Of a stretch of DNA of 7,918 nt, positions 1-7,628 are shown piece after piece. The number at the start of each line of letters is the position of its first letter. Positions within the stretch are counted from its first letter, which is position 1. The DNA is from Ruminococcus flavefaciens (GTDB lineage Bacteria > Bacillota > Clostridia > Oscillospirales > Ruminococcaceae), in assembly GCA_002350065.1 (NCBI GenBank), contig DEDQ01000057.1, positions 12,735 to 20,652 of the forward strand, read 5' to 3'. Made by a program: the position numbers and the translations under genes. The notes under the pieces are model-generated. The model searched no databases. It saw only the letters and a list, made by a program, of their open reading frames with translations, and was not told the DNA's origin.

Positions 1-31
1 GTTATACATATAGTATTATTTAATCAAAATA

Positions 32-60
32 TTGACATTTCTGACTTTATGTGATAAAAT
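32..60 (+). promoter_or_regulatory. Near-consensus sigma-A promoter of the two-gene operon
   Basis: TTGACA at 32-37 is a perfect -35 box. A 17-bp spacer separates it from TAAAAT at 55-60, and TG at 52-53 gives an extended -10. The bases upstream (about 1-31) are very AT-rich and could act as an UP element. Transcription should start near 66-69, leaving a leader of about 75 nt before the TTG start at 144. The leader contains only a weak potential hairpin (TCTGTA 95-100 with TACAGA 113-118). No operator or riboswitch was recognised. Confidence 0.85.
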
Positions 61-129
61 AGTGATAAGTGTCTATATGTCACTTTTATATCTGTCTGTA
101 CTATTTAATATATACAGAAATCTTTAATC

Positions 130-135
130 GGGAGG
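130..135 (+). promoter_or_regulatory. Ribosome binding site that fixes the TTG start
   Basis: GGGAGG at 130-135 lies 8 nt before a TTG codon at 144-146. No comparable Shine-Dalgarno sequence precedes the in-frame GTG at 69, which would sit almost on the transcription start, or the in-frame ATG at 174. This site therefore selects TTG at 144 as the start of the first gene. Confidence 0.85.
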
Positions 136-143
136 ATGAAACA

Positions 144-3100
144 TTGAACCTTTCAAAAACCAAACACGGCAAAATGAAAAAAGCAATGTCATTGTTTCTC
201 GGCTCTGTGCTGGTGCTGAATACCGCTGCAATGGTCAAGATCAAAGCTAACGATACTTCAGTCGCCGAAGCGAAAGAACTGCGCGACAGCATCATCGAAA
301 AAGCTGCTGCATACCTTTCGTCACAGCAGAATGCCGACAAAAGCTACGGCGACAGCCGCCTCATCAATGATACCACCGAAGCTCTCATTGGTCTGAGAGC
401 CGCCGGAAAAGACGTCTATAAGGCAAGTATCGACTGGGTCGCGGACAATATATCGTTCGATAACAACGATATGACTGCCCGTCTCGCTGCGGCTTCACTC
501 AATAAGGACTACCTCACAAAGCTCAGAGGACGCCAGAATGAGGACGGCGGATTCGGTCTCCACGCCGGATACGACAGCGACGCCCTCGATACAGTTCTCG
601 CTCTTGAGGCTATGAACGACAACGGATTCTACACTGAATCGGCTCTTTCTGCTGACCAGATGTGTATGTACTTCCTTGTCAACCATAACTCCGACGGCGG
701 CGTTTCCTACTCAAAAGCCAGCGACAGCGATGATACACTCACTGCTATGATGCTTTACAACTGCGGAAGATACTTCGTCTCGCAGAATCATACCCTCGCA
801 TTCTTCACCCCTACATATTATTATGTTGAGGAAATCGCTGACAGCTATGAGGACAAAGACCTGAAAACCACTCTTTACAAATACCTCGCTATCGACGCTG
901 TACAAACCGGTTTCGACAATGCTGATTTCGATGATGTTGACGTACTTTACGAGCTCAGCAAGGCTGTGAAGAAGAACGGAAGCTTCGCTGACGATATCGA
1001 GACTACATCCGTTGCGATAAGGCTTCTCAAGGAGCTCGACCTCGAGTCAACGTTAAAGGTGACGGATTTCAATACAACACTCAGCAAGACCGTCGGAACA
1101 AGCGACAAGTCAAACACTGTAACAGCAAAATCGACTATCGCGTATACCGGCAATTACGATGCTGACCTCGACGTAAAGCTCTCGCTCCACAGCGGTGATG
1201 CCGTCGTTTACGAGGAGACTGTTCCCGCTCACTGTCCCGCAGACCAGACACTCGTCAAGGTTGAATCAAGCGAGTTCACTATCGCTGAGCCCGACGGCTC
1301 TGAGGTCTACCTCATCGCCGAGCTCTACAACGGAACCAAACTTGAAGGAACAATAAGGATAAACATCGACATAACTGCAGTAAAGCCCGATTATCAGACC
1401 GAGATAAACGACCTTGTACTCTCGTTTGACAAGCATTCGGCTGTTGCAGGCGAGGATACAGAAGTCGGAGTTATCTACGACCTCCGCTACGCTACAAATG
1501 TCGAGTACCCCGTACAGATGAAGACCGTTGTCAAAAAGGACGGCAAGCTCATCGATTCAAAGACAGAAGATGTTGTTCTCACTCCCGAGAGCACTTCAAT
1601 CATGAATACTCCTGTAAAATTAGACCCCGAGGCTTCTTCCGCAGGAATATATAACATTACCGTTTCCTGCATCGACGGCGACAAAGAAATAATAACCAGA
1701 AATGCTCGCTTTGAAGTCATCGACCCTCCCGTTATCGAGGAGAAGCAGTCCGAGGAAGAGGAGACCACTTTCGAGGTCACATGGTTCGGTCCCGTGCTTA
1801 GTGACTACTGCGTTTATGCCGGAAATGAGACCGATATCACTGCCGGCGCGGATATCAACTACTTCTCCAACGGTCCGTGGAACGGCTCTATCGAGATGAA
1901 CGTTTACAAAAAGGACGAGCTCATAACTGAAACTTCCTTCGACGTTTCCCTCGAAAAGGGCGTTGTTTCTGATGTCAACGGAGTTGCAAAATATCCCGTA
2001 TACAACAGCGGCGACAAGCTCTCGTTCACTGTAAAGGATACCGGCGAATACACAGTTAACGCTAAGCTCCTCGACGCCGAGGGCAACGTAATCAAGGAAG
2101 GCAAGAACACTCTCAGAGTAATCGACAAGCCTGTTCAGGACCTTATCCTCAACAGCTCCGTGAATCCGGAAAAGAGCAGCATGATAGATCTCTCATGGAA
2201 CGATATCAGCAATTCCGATGAGTCCTACAGCTATCAGCTCTACAGAAAGACAAACGGTCAGAAATGGGAGCCGCGTTCTATCTGGAACGAGGAGGAGCAT
2301 ATCCGCGTTCTCAACATCTACCCTGCATCTCCCTATCTCGCCGACTGGATGACATCTACCATAAGCGAAACAGAAACTCCCGCCGGAAAGGGCATTTTCG
2401 ACATCGACTCAGTTCATATCCAGAGCTTCAACTCTGACCCGAAATCATGCCTTATCAATGAGGACGGAAGCTGGAAGTATGACGTTATATTCTTCGGCTC
2501 TTCCGACTGCAACAGCAGCTACGACCTCAACGACGACTCACTCAAGGTAACAGCTGACTTCATCGACAGCGGAAGAGGCGCTCTCTTCGGACACGATACT
2601 ATCTGCGGCGGTTCGGGCTGGAGTCTCCACCATGTAAAGTTCAACGAGCTCGCAGAAAGAGCCGGTCTTACTGCTGTAACACCTAATCCCGAGGTATGGC
2701 ATATGACCTCCTCCGCTTCCGTCGTAAAGCTCGGAACTCTCACAAACTACCCGTGGGAGATAAGAGGAAACCTCACCGTTCCCTATACTCACGCTACAGG
2801 TCAGTTCCTCAACGGAGCTATCGAATGGATAACACTCAATGCTGAAAAGCGCGCAGACCCCGCAACAGGCGGTCTTGACAACTTCTATCTTGCGACCAAC
2901 AACAACGTCGGCATGATTCAGACCGGTCACAGCAACGGTCAGGCTACCGACGACGAGAGAAAGATTCTCGCAAACACGATGTTCTACCTCTACCAGATAT
3001 CACAGCAGACCACCGCAAAGGACGCTTCATTCTATGACATCGACGCTCCTGACAAGCCCGCTGTTTCATCTGTAAAAAACAACGCAGGCAAGGCAGTTCT

Positions 3101-4628
3101 CAACGTCAGCTCAAAGGATAACCCCACCGAGTACGAATACTACATCAGCGCTAATCCCGCAAGCGGAAGCGATGAAAAGGTACTCTCCAACGTAAGGAAG
3201 CACACTGCTCTTGCAGGACTTGCAGGCTTTGTTGTGAAGGTGTCACCAAGCTCCGAGCCCGCTCCCGAGCTCATCGAGCACGATGAAAACGGCGAGAACA
3301 TTCTCGGCATCGTTCCTGCTGATGCGCAGGGCAAGGCTGTTCTCGAGGCTGTTCCCAAGGATATGTCCGAGCAGCAGTTCATTCACGTTTTCGCAGTCGA
3401 TAAGGCTAACAACATCAGCGAGGAATACATAGTCCCCTTTGCTGAAACTGAACTCAAGACCAACATCGACACCGATAAGAAACTCTACGCTTACGGCGAC
3501 AAAGTTGCAATAAATGCGGATACTATCTCAGCTCCGTTCGGAAGGAAGGCAGATATGTCTATCGCTGTATTCGACGAATTCGGCAACAAGAAGACCGAGC
3601 TCTCAAATGTAAAGGACCAGGTGCTCGCAGCAAATGAGACTCTCGAGAGCAATGCTGAATGGAGCATTCCCGCTGAGACTGACGGCAGATACAAGGCTGT
3701 CATAAGCTGGACAAAGGACGACGAGGTAATCGCAACGGCTGAGTCGGGCTTCAAGATAGCAAATGAAAAGAGCATAAGCAACTTCATAAGTAGCGACAAG
3801 AAGAGCTACTCGGTTAAAGAGCCGATAAACCTCCTCGGCACCGTAAGCAACAACAGCAAGGGCATGACTGAAAACGACCTCGTTCTCAGCATCAGAGTTT
3901 ACGATAAGACAAACAAGGCAGCCGCTGCATTCGACCGCGTTATCGGCGGAATAGTCCCCTCGGGCTCAACCGAGCACTCCGACGCTATCGCTCCCGGCGA
4001 GCTCGCTGGCGGCAGCTATCACGTTGTTGCCACTGTTATGCAGGACGACCTCGAGGTATCCTCGGATACTGCTGATTTCACAGTTGAAACAGCTCCCGTA
4101 TTCACCGGCGACCTCACACTTTCTCCCTCCGGCGACAAGGCTTCCGCAGACTTCACTGTTCTCAATTCCGGAACACAGAACGCCGAGGACGTACTCGTTA
4201 CAGTAAGAGTGTACAAGGCTGACACATCTGAGCTTATCCACACCTACACAGATACTGTAAACATCAAAGCCGGCGAAAACTTCACCGGAAAAACTGCATT
4301 CGACGTTGACCCCGACTATGAGGGCAAGTATTCAGCCGTTCTCAGCGCTTCCTACAAGGGCACTGAAAACGACCTCGACTTTGCCGGATTCGAGCACGGC
4401 GCTGCGCCTGCACCGACAACAGAGCCCACACAGCCCGCTTCAACAGATGCAGCAACAACTACTACAACAGCCTCATCTTCTACTTCAACAACAAAAACGA
4501 CATCTGCAAAGACTGATTCGCCCAAAACAGGCGACAACGGCATTCCTGCATATATGTGGGCAATAAGCATCTTCAGCATTGCAGGACTTGTCGTATTAAG
4601 AAGAAAAGGAGGCAGTGAAAGTGAATAA
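144..4628 (+). CDS. Sortase-anchored surface protein with alpha-toroid, DUF5057-like and Ig-like/CARDB-like domains
   Basis: This is a cell-surface protein of about 1494 aa (numbered from TTG 144); its ligand or substrate is unknown. Residues 1-35 form a signal peptide: basic KTKHGKMKK, a hydrophobic core, and probable cleavage after KIKA. Residues ~48-297 carry prenyltransferase/squalene-oxidase type repeats (QNEDGGFG 131-138, NSDGGVSY 182-189, KKNGSFAD 276-283), consistent with an alpha-toroid. Residues ~310-410, 420-527 and 542-661 look like beta-sandwich domains. A fibronectin-III-like segment starts near 664 and runs into a DUF5057-like domain (~720-953) with conserved-looking GHDT (816-819), THATGQ (883-888) and QTGHSNG (926-932). 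A further Fn3-like stretch follows (~966-1098), then three more beta domains (~1104-1208, 1209-1315, 1316-1406), the last CARDB-like. The C-terminus has a Thr-rich stalk, SPKTG (1459-1463), a membrane helix and RRK. It is the first gene of the operon. No catalytic role is assigned: the toroid is smaller than true cyclases. Confidence 0.93.
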   Translation: MNLSKTKHGKMKKAMSLFLGSVLVLNTAAMVKIKANDTSVAEAKELRDSIIEKAAAYLSSQQNADKSYGDSRLINDTTEALIGLRAAGKDVYKASIDWVADNISFDNNDMTARLAAASLNKDYLTKLRGRQNEDGGFGLHAGYDSDALDTVLALEAMNDNGFYTESALSADQMCMYFLVNHNSDGGVSYSKASDSDDTLTAMMLYNCGRYFVSQNHTLAFFTPTYYYVEEIADSYEDKDLKTTLYKYLAIDAVQTGFDNADFDDVDVLYELSKAVKKNGSFADDIETTSVAIRLLKELDLESTLKVTDFNTTLSKTVGTSDKSNTVTAKSTIAYTGNYDADLDVKLSLHSGDAVVYEETVPAHCPADQTLVKVESSEFTIAEPDGSEVYLIAELYNGTKLEGTIRINIDITAVKPDYQTEINDLVLSFDKHSAVAGEDTEVGVIYDLRYATNVEYPVQMKTVVKKDGKLIDSKTEDVVLTPESTSIMNTPVKLDPEASSAGIYNITVSCIDGDKEIITRNARFEVIDPPVIEEKQSEEEETTFEVTWFGPVLSDYCVYAGNETDITAGADINYFSNGPWNGSIEMNVYKKDELITETSFDVSLEKGVVSDVNGVAKYPVYNSGDKLSFTVKDTGEYTVNAKLLDAEGNVIKEGKNTLRVIDKPVQDLILNSSVNPEKSSMIDLSWNDISNSDESYSYQLYRKTNGQKWEPRSIWNEEEHIRVLNIYPASPYLADWMTSTISETETPAGKGIFDIDSVHIQSFNSDPKSCLINEDGSWKYDVIFFGSSDCNSSYDLNDDSLKVTADFIDSGRGALFGHDTICGGSGWSLHHVKFNELAERAGLTAVTPNPEVWHMTSSASVVKLGTLTNYPWEIRGNLTVPYTHATGQFLNGAIEWITLNAEKRADPATGGLDNFYLATNNNVGMIQTGHSNGQATDDERKILANTMFYLYQISQQTTAKDASFYDIDAPDKPAVSSVKNNAGKAVLNVSSKDNPTEYEYYISANPASGSDEKVLSNVRKHTALAGLAGFVVKVSPSSEPAPELIEHDENGENILGIVPADAQGKAVLEAVPKDMSEQQFIHVFAVDKANNISEEYIVPFAETELKTNIDTDKKLYAYGDKVAINADTISAPFGRKADMSIAVFDEFGNKKTELSNVKDQVLAANETLESNAEWSIPAETDGRYKAVISWTKDDEVIATAESGFKIANEKSISNFISSDKKSYSVKEPINLLGTVSNNSKGMTENDLVLSIRVYDKTNKAAAAFDRVIGGIVPSGSTEHSDAIAPGELAGGSYHVVATVMQDDLEVSSDTADFTVETAPVFTGDLTLSPSGDKASADFTVLNSGTQNAEDVLVTVRVYKADTSELIHTYTDTVNIKAGENFTGKTAFDVDPDYEGKYSAVLSASYKGTENDLDFAGFEHGAAPAPTTEPTQPASTDAATTTTTASSSTSTTKTTSAKTDSPKTGDNGIPAYMWAISIFSIAGLVVLRRKGGSESE
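4401..4517 (+). repeat. Thr/Pro/Ser-rich low-complexity stalk coding tract
   Basis: This stretch encodes about 39 residues made mostly of Thr, Ala, Pro and Ser, including a run of five Thr, directly before the sortase motif. Such stalks usually span the peptidoglycan and hold the folded domains away from the wall. The repetitive ACA/ACT codons could allow length variation between strains. Confidence 0.8.
4518..4625 (+). other. C-terminal cell-wall sorting signal (SPKTG, membrane helix, RRK tail)
   Basis: The segment encodes SPKTGDNG, then a hydrophobic helix of about 18-19 residues (YMWAISIFSIAGLVVL) and a basic RRK tail with a short polar end. This is the three-part layout of LPXTG sortase substrates, with Ser in place of the first Leu. 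Variants with PKTG preceded by a polar residue are common in gut Clostridia. Cleavage between Thr and Gly with covalent attachment to the wall is expected from the family, not shown here. Confidence 0.85.
4608..4612 (+). promoter_or_regulatory. Ribosome binding site inside the end of the first gene
   Basis: GGAGG at 4608-4612 lies within the last codons of the upstream gene. It is 8 nt from GTG at 4621 but only 2 nt from the alternative in-frame GTG at 4615. The 8-nt spacing matches that of the first gene and favours 4621 as the start, giving an 8-nt gene overlap. Confidence 0.8.
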
Positions 4629-7584
4629 CAGACTGAAAAGGATAGCTTTTATCACTTCGGCAGTCTTCTTATGCTCGGCAATGGGTCCGTATCTTTCCGC
4701 TATATACAAGGGTCAGGAGCCTGCCGACACAAAGCCCGTGACGAAAAAAGCCGTCCACGCGGAGATAGTTGCCGCTGAACAGACTGCTCCCGTTATCGAG
4801 CGTCTTACATACGCCTGCGAGGAAAACAACCAGAAGGAGATAAACTCCGTCTGCGATACTATCGTGGCTGAAATGGACGCCGCTAAGAGGGAAGTCGCTG
4901 CATACGGCATCGACATCGACGAATGGGCAAGCGATGAGATAAAGGCTCGTCAGGAAAAGTACGAGAACGAACTCAACATCAAATACGCCGAGACCTCAAA
5001 GGCTGTAGAGGAGCTCAGAAACGGCATCGACACTGAGAAAAACCTCGGCATCATCAGCGACAACATCATCGAATCAAAAGAGCATCACTACTCCGACGCA
5101 ACTCCGAATATAGAGGAGGTCTCAAAGGAGCTCGGCTCTGTTGAGGACGACCATATCACCAAGAGCGCTGATATAAACTCCCCCGCTCCGAGTGACAGCG
5201 ACCTCAGATACGAGGGCGGCTCAGAGTTTCCCGAGCCCATTCAGCTCATAGCTGACAGCTTCGACGACGCAAACAGCATCTATCTCTACGTTAAGAACAA
5301 CATCAAGTACGAGCCTTACTGGGGCTCGAAGAAGGAAGCTCTCATCACTCTCGCTCAGCAGGGCGGAAACGACCTCGACCAGGCTTCCCTCCTCATCGCT
5401 CTCTTACGTGCAAAGGGCATACCCGCAAGATACGTTACAGGTACCTCACGCATAACTCCTCAGCAGGCTCTCGAGATAACCGGAGCTACTGACGAAACAG
5501 CCGCAGGACGTATCATCGCCGGCGGTTTCAGAAATGCCAAGCGCATTCTCGACAACGGCACTGTTATCGGCTATATGATGACCCGTACATGGGTCGAGGC
5601 TTATATCCCCTACACCGACTACCGCGGAGCCGGAAACAAGTCCGGTGAGGGCGTATGGGTACAGCTCGACCCCAGCTTCAAGGCTCTTGACAGCAAGGTT
5701 ACAACCTTCTCAGCCTCTTACAACAGCGATATGCTCGATATCATCGGCAACACTCAGAAATACTACGAGGCTAACAGCGAAGCTGAAGCTCCCGCATTTG
5801 ACAAGTCGGCTGATATCCCCTGCTATTTCAGAAGCATCGTAAAAACTGAAGACAAGTATATCCCGTCCTCGCTCCCCTACATTCTTGTGGGCGTTGACAG
5901 CCGCTACTCCGTCATGAGAGACAGCGACAAGGACAAGATCTCTATCGGCATCGACGGCGAAACTATCGTTACAAAGCCTGTTTCACAGCTCTACGGCAAG
6001 CCCGTGACGATTTCATACGAGCCTGCACACTCCGAGGACGCAAGCGTTATGGACCGCTACGACAACCTCACAGAAGTCCCCGCATACCTCGTAAACGTCA
6101 AGCCCGTAGTTACTATCGGCAGCGACAAGTACAAGATAACCGATTCCGACATAAGCTGGCTTTTCGAGACTCAGCTCGGAACCGACCACCAGATGTTCGT
6201 AAGGATATCCACCGGCGGAAGTACGAATATCCTCGTTGACAATATCATGAGCGGCTCTATGTATTCCCTTAACCTTGACCTCCAGTCGATAACAAACGAC
6301 GACATTATGGCTTGCAGAAACAACATGAAAAATGCTGAAGCCAATTACAGTCCTAAGAATATGTGTACTCCCGAAGAGCTAGGAGCATTCCTCAGCTTTG
6401 CCGGAAAATACTACTTCTCACTCTGTGACGCTCAGAGCGCCGCATACAGCACTATCTCAAACATCGACAAGACAAGACGTCTCGGAGTTGCAATTACCGG
6501 CTACAGATTCGCCAAGAGCGCTTCATTCGGCATGGTAAGGAACCTTGATTACGGCTCGTTCTATATCGACGTTGCATACAACAGCGCACTCACTATCAGT
6601 CTCGACGGCGACAAGCGCAAGGAAAACGAGTTTATACTCGGTCTCGGAACCCTTGAATCCTACTACGAGGGTTATCTCTGGGAGCAGCTCATCGACCCCG
6701 AGGAGACCTGCATCTCAACTGTAAGCGTTACCAGCATTGCCGCAAAGCAGGGCATCTCTCCTGTTTATATCACCAAGGATAATGCCGACAAGAAGCTCGA
6801 AAGCTGCAACGTTACCAAGGACGTAAAGGAAGAGGTAATGAACTTCGTAAACCGCGGGCTCATGGTCGAGCTGGTGCCTGAGACGCTCACTATCGGCGAC
6901 TGGACAGGTACCGCATACACAGCGATAGACATGTCAACAGGTTCCGCATCGTATATGATATCAGGCGGAACAGCCGGCGGCTCTTCTATGGATTTTGAAG
7001 GTCTGTTCAATCTTAACAACAAACTTGCAAGCCTCAATTTCGTATTTGCTGAGATAAGCATGGTACAGGGCTACAATACCTTCATCGCAGGAGAAATGAG
7101 CTATGACGGCATGAAGGTCGCACAGGGTGCTAATTCAATGATAAATGCAGCAACTGCACTCGGCGGCGCGATGACAATGAGATACGACAACTATGATTAC
7201 ATCTTCAAGTATGCCGAAGAGGGCGAAACTGAAGAGGTCATGAACGAATACATTGATTTCACGCTCAAAAACCTCCTGAACACTATAGTTACTGCATCAA
7301 CTATGATACTCAGCAGTATCGCTCAGGTTGCCGGCGGACTTGCAGAATTCCTCCCGAACACATTCACAAACCACTTCGGCCACGACTTCCTGAAGGGATT
7401 CTCAGATGCTCTCGGCAACGGCACAGACGCTTTCTCGGCCCTGTACGACGTTGTTACAACTGCTATTGATGAAGCCCACAACATGGACGAGTCTGAGGGC
7501 AACGATTATGATGGTCCCGATAAATGGGCTATGCTGACAGTTCTCACAGACCTCGTCGCTCAGGTCCTCTCAGGCGGAGACTGA
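4621..7584 (+). CDS. Exported transglutaminase-like protein lacking the catalytic Cys/His, related to the N-terminal part of TG-RHS proteins
   Basis: The protein is about 987 aa from GTG 4621; GTG 4615 would add two residues. A basic start (NNRLKR) and hydrophobic segment (~7-22) form a signal peptide or N-terminal anchor. Residues ~46-140 are charged, helical and possibly coiled coil. A transglutaminase-core-like domain covers ~203-358: GNDLDQASLL leads into LLRAKGIPARYVTG (261-274), then RTWVEAY (322-328) and VWVQLDPSFK (345-354). Aligned by eye to active transglutaminases, the nucleophile position is Asp251 and the His position is Arg322; Asp350 remains. The protein is therefore probably non-enzymatic and may bind protein or peptide. 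Residues ~400-785, including SSLPYILVG (416-424), ISTVSV near 698 and GTAYTAIDMSTG to YMISGG (763-783), match the region that in many bacteria precedes RHS repeats. Here the protein ends about 200 aa later without RHS repeats and with a hydrophobic stretch (~883-908). It has no sortase motif and no lipobox. Translation is probably coupled to the upstream gene. Stops are tandem, TGA then TAA. Confidence 0.93.
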   Translation: MNNRLKRIAFITSAVFLCSAMGPYLSAIYKGQEPADTKPVTKKAVHAEIVAAEQTAPVIERLTYACEENNQKEINSVCDTIVAEMDAAKREVAAYGIDIDEWASDEIKARQEKYENELNIKYAETSKAVEELRNGIDTEKNLGIISDNIIESKEHHYSDATPNIEEVSKELGSVEDDHITKSADINSPAPSDSDLRYEGGSEFPEPIQLIADSFDDANSIYLYVKNNIKYEPYWGSKKEALITLAQQGGNDLDQASLLIALLRAKGIPARYVTGTSRITPQQALEITGATDETAAGRIIAGGFRNAKRILDNGTVIGYMMTRTWVEAYIPYTDYRGAGNKSGEGVWVQLDPSFKALDSKVTTFSASYNSDMLDIIGNTQKYYEANSEAEAPAFDKSADIPCYFRSIVKTEDKYIPSSLPYILVGVDSRYSVMRDSDKDKISIGIDGETIVTKPVSQLYGKPVTISYEPAHSEDASVMDRYDNLTEVPAYLVNVKPVVTIGSDKYKITDSDISWLFETQLGTDHQMFVRISTGGSTNILVDNIMSGSMYSLNLDLQSITNDDIMACRNNMKNAEANYSPKNMCTPEELGAFLSFAGKYYFSLCDAQSAAYSTISNIDKTRRLGVAITGYRFAKSASFGMVRNLDYGSFYIDVAYNSALTISLDGDKRKENEFILGLGTLESYYEGYLWEQLIDPEETCISTVSVTSIAAKQGISPVYITKDNADKKLESCNVTKDVKEEVMNFVNRGLMVELVPETLTIGDWTGTAYTAIDMSTGSASYMISGGTAGGSSMDFEGLFNLNNKLASLNFVFAEISMVQGYNTFIAGEMSYDGMKVAQGANSMINAATALGGAMTMRYDNYDYIFKYAEEGETEEVMNEYIDFTLKNLLNTIVTASTMILSSIAQVAGGLAEFLPNTFTNHFGHDFLKGFSDALGNGTDAFSALYDVVTTAIDEAHNMDESEGNDYDGPDKWAMLTVLTDLVAQVLSGGD

Positions 7585-7592
7585 TAATACCA

Positions 7593-7627
7593 AAAAAAGC
7601 TTGGAGCTTTACGCTCCAAGCTTTTTT
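7593..7627 (+). terminator. Perfect bidirectional intrinsic terminator between convergent genes
   Basis: Arms 7593-7607 (A6 then GCTTGGAGC) and 7613-7627 (GCTCCAAGC then T6) pair perfectly over 15 bp with a 5-nt loop, TTTAC. The GC-rich part is 9 bp, followed by a T tract on the plus strand. The A tract gives a matching T tract on the minus strand. It starts 8 nt after the last codon's stop pair of the operon and 1 nt beyond the stop of the minus-strand gene, so it should end transcription from both sides. Confidence 0.95.
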
Positions 7628-7628
7628 G

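Noticed and set aside
67..118. Leader hairpins (AAGTG/CACTT at 67-85; TCTGTA/TACAGA at 95-118) as a riboswitch or attenuator
   Set aside because: Stems of 5-6 bp, AT-rich, with large loops and no terminator or known aptamer pattern; consistent with chance in AT-rich DNA.
69..143. In-frame GTG at 69 as the start of the first gene, adding 25 residues
   Set aside because: It lies at the predicted transcription start, has no ribosome binding site, and would put a non-signal sequence before the signal peptide; TTG 144 has GGGAGG at 8 nt.
1225..1250. Thioester-like motif (HCPADQ) recalling GCGEQ of alpha-2-macroglobulins
   Set aside because: It lies in a beta domain rather than the toroid and lacks the GCGEQ pattern; chance resemblance.
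2538..2930. 130-aa open frame on the minus strand
   Set aside because: Antisense shadow of the DUF5057-like region, with no ribosome binding site or recognisable domain.
4306..4566. Gln/Leu-rich plus-strand frame of 86 aa
   Set aside because: Frame-shifted reading of the Thr-rich stalk; its composition comes from the ACA-rich repeat.
4615..4620. GTG at 4615 as the start of the second gene
   Set aside because: Only 2 nt from GGAGG, too close for normal initiation; GTG 4621 has 8-nt spacing.
4639..4686. Possible lipoprotein signal in the second gene (Cys at residue 18)
   Set aside because: The residues before the Cys are V-F-L, which does not fit the lipobox, where a small residue is needed just before the Cys.
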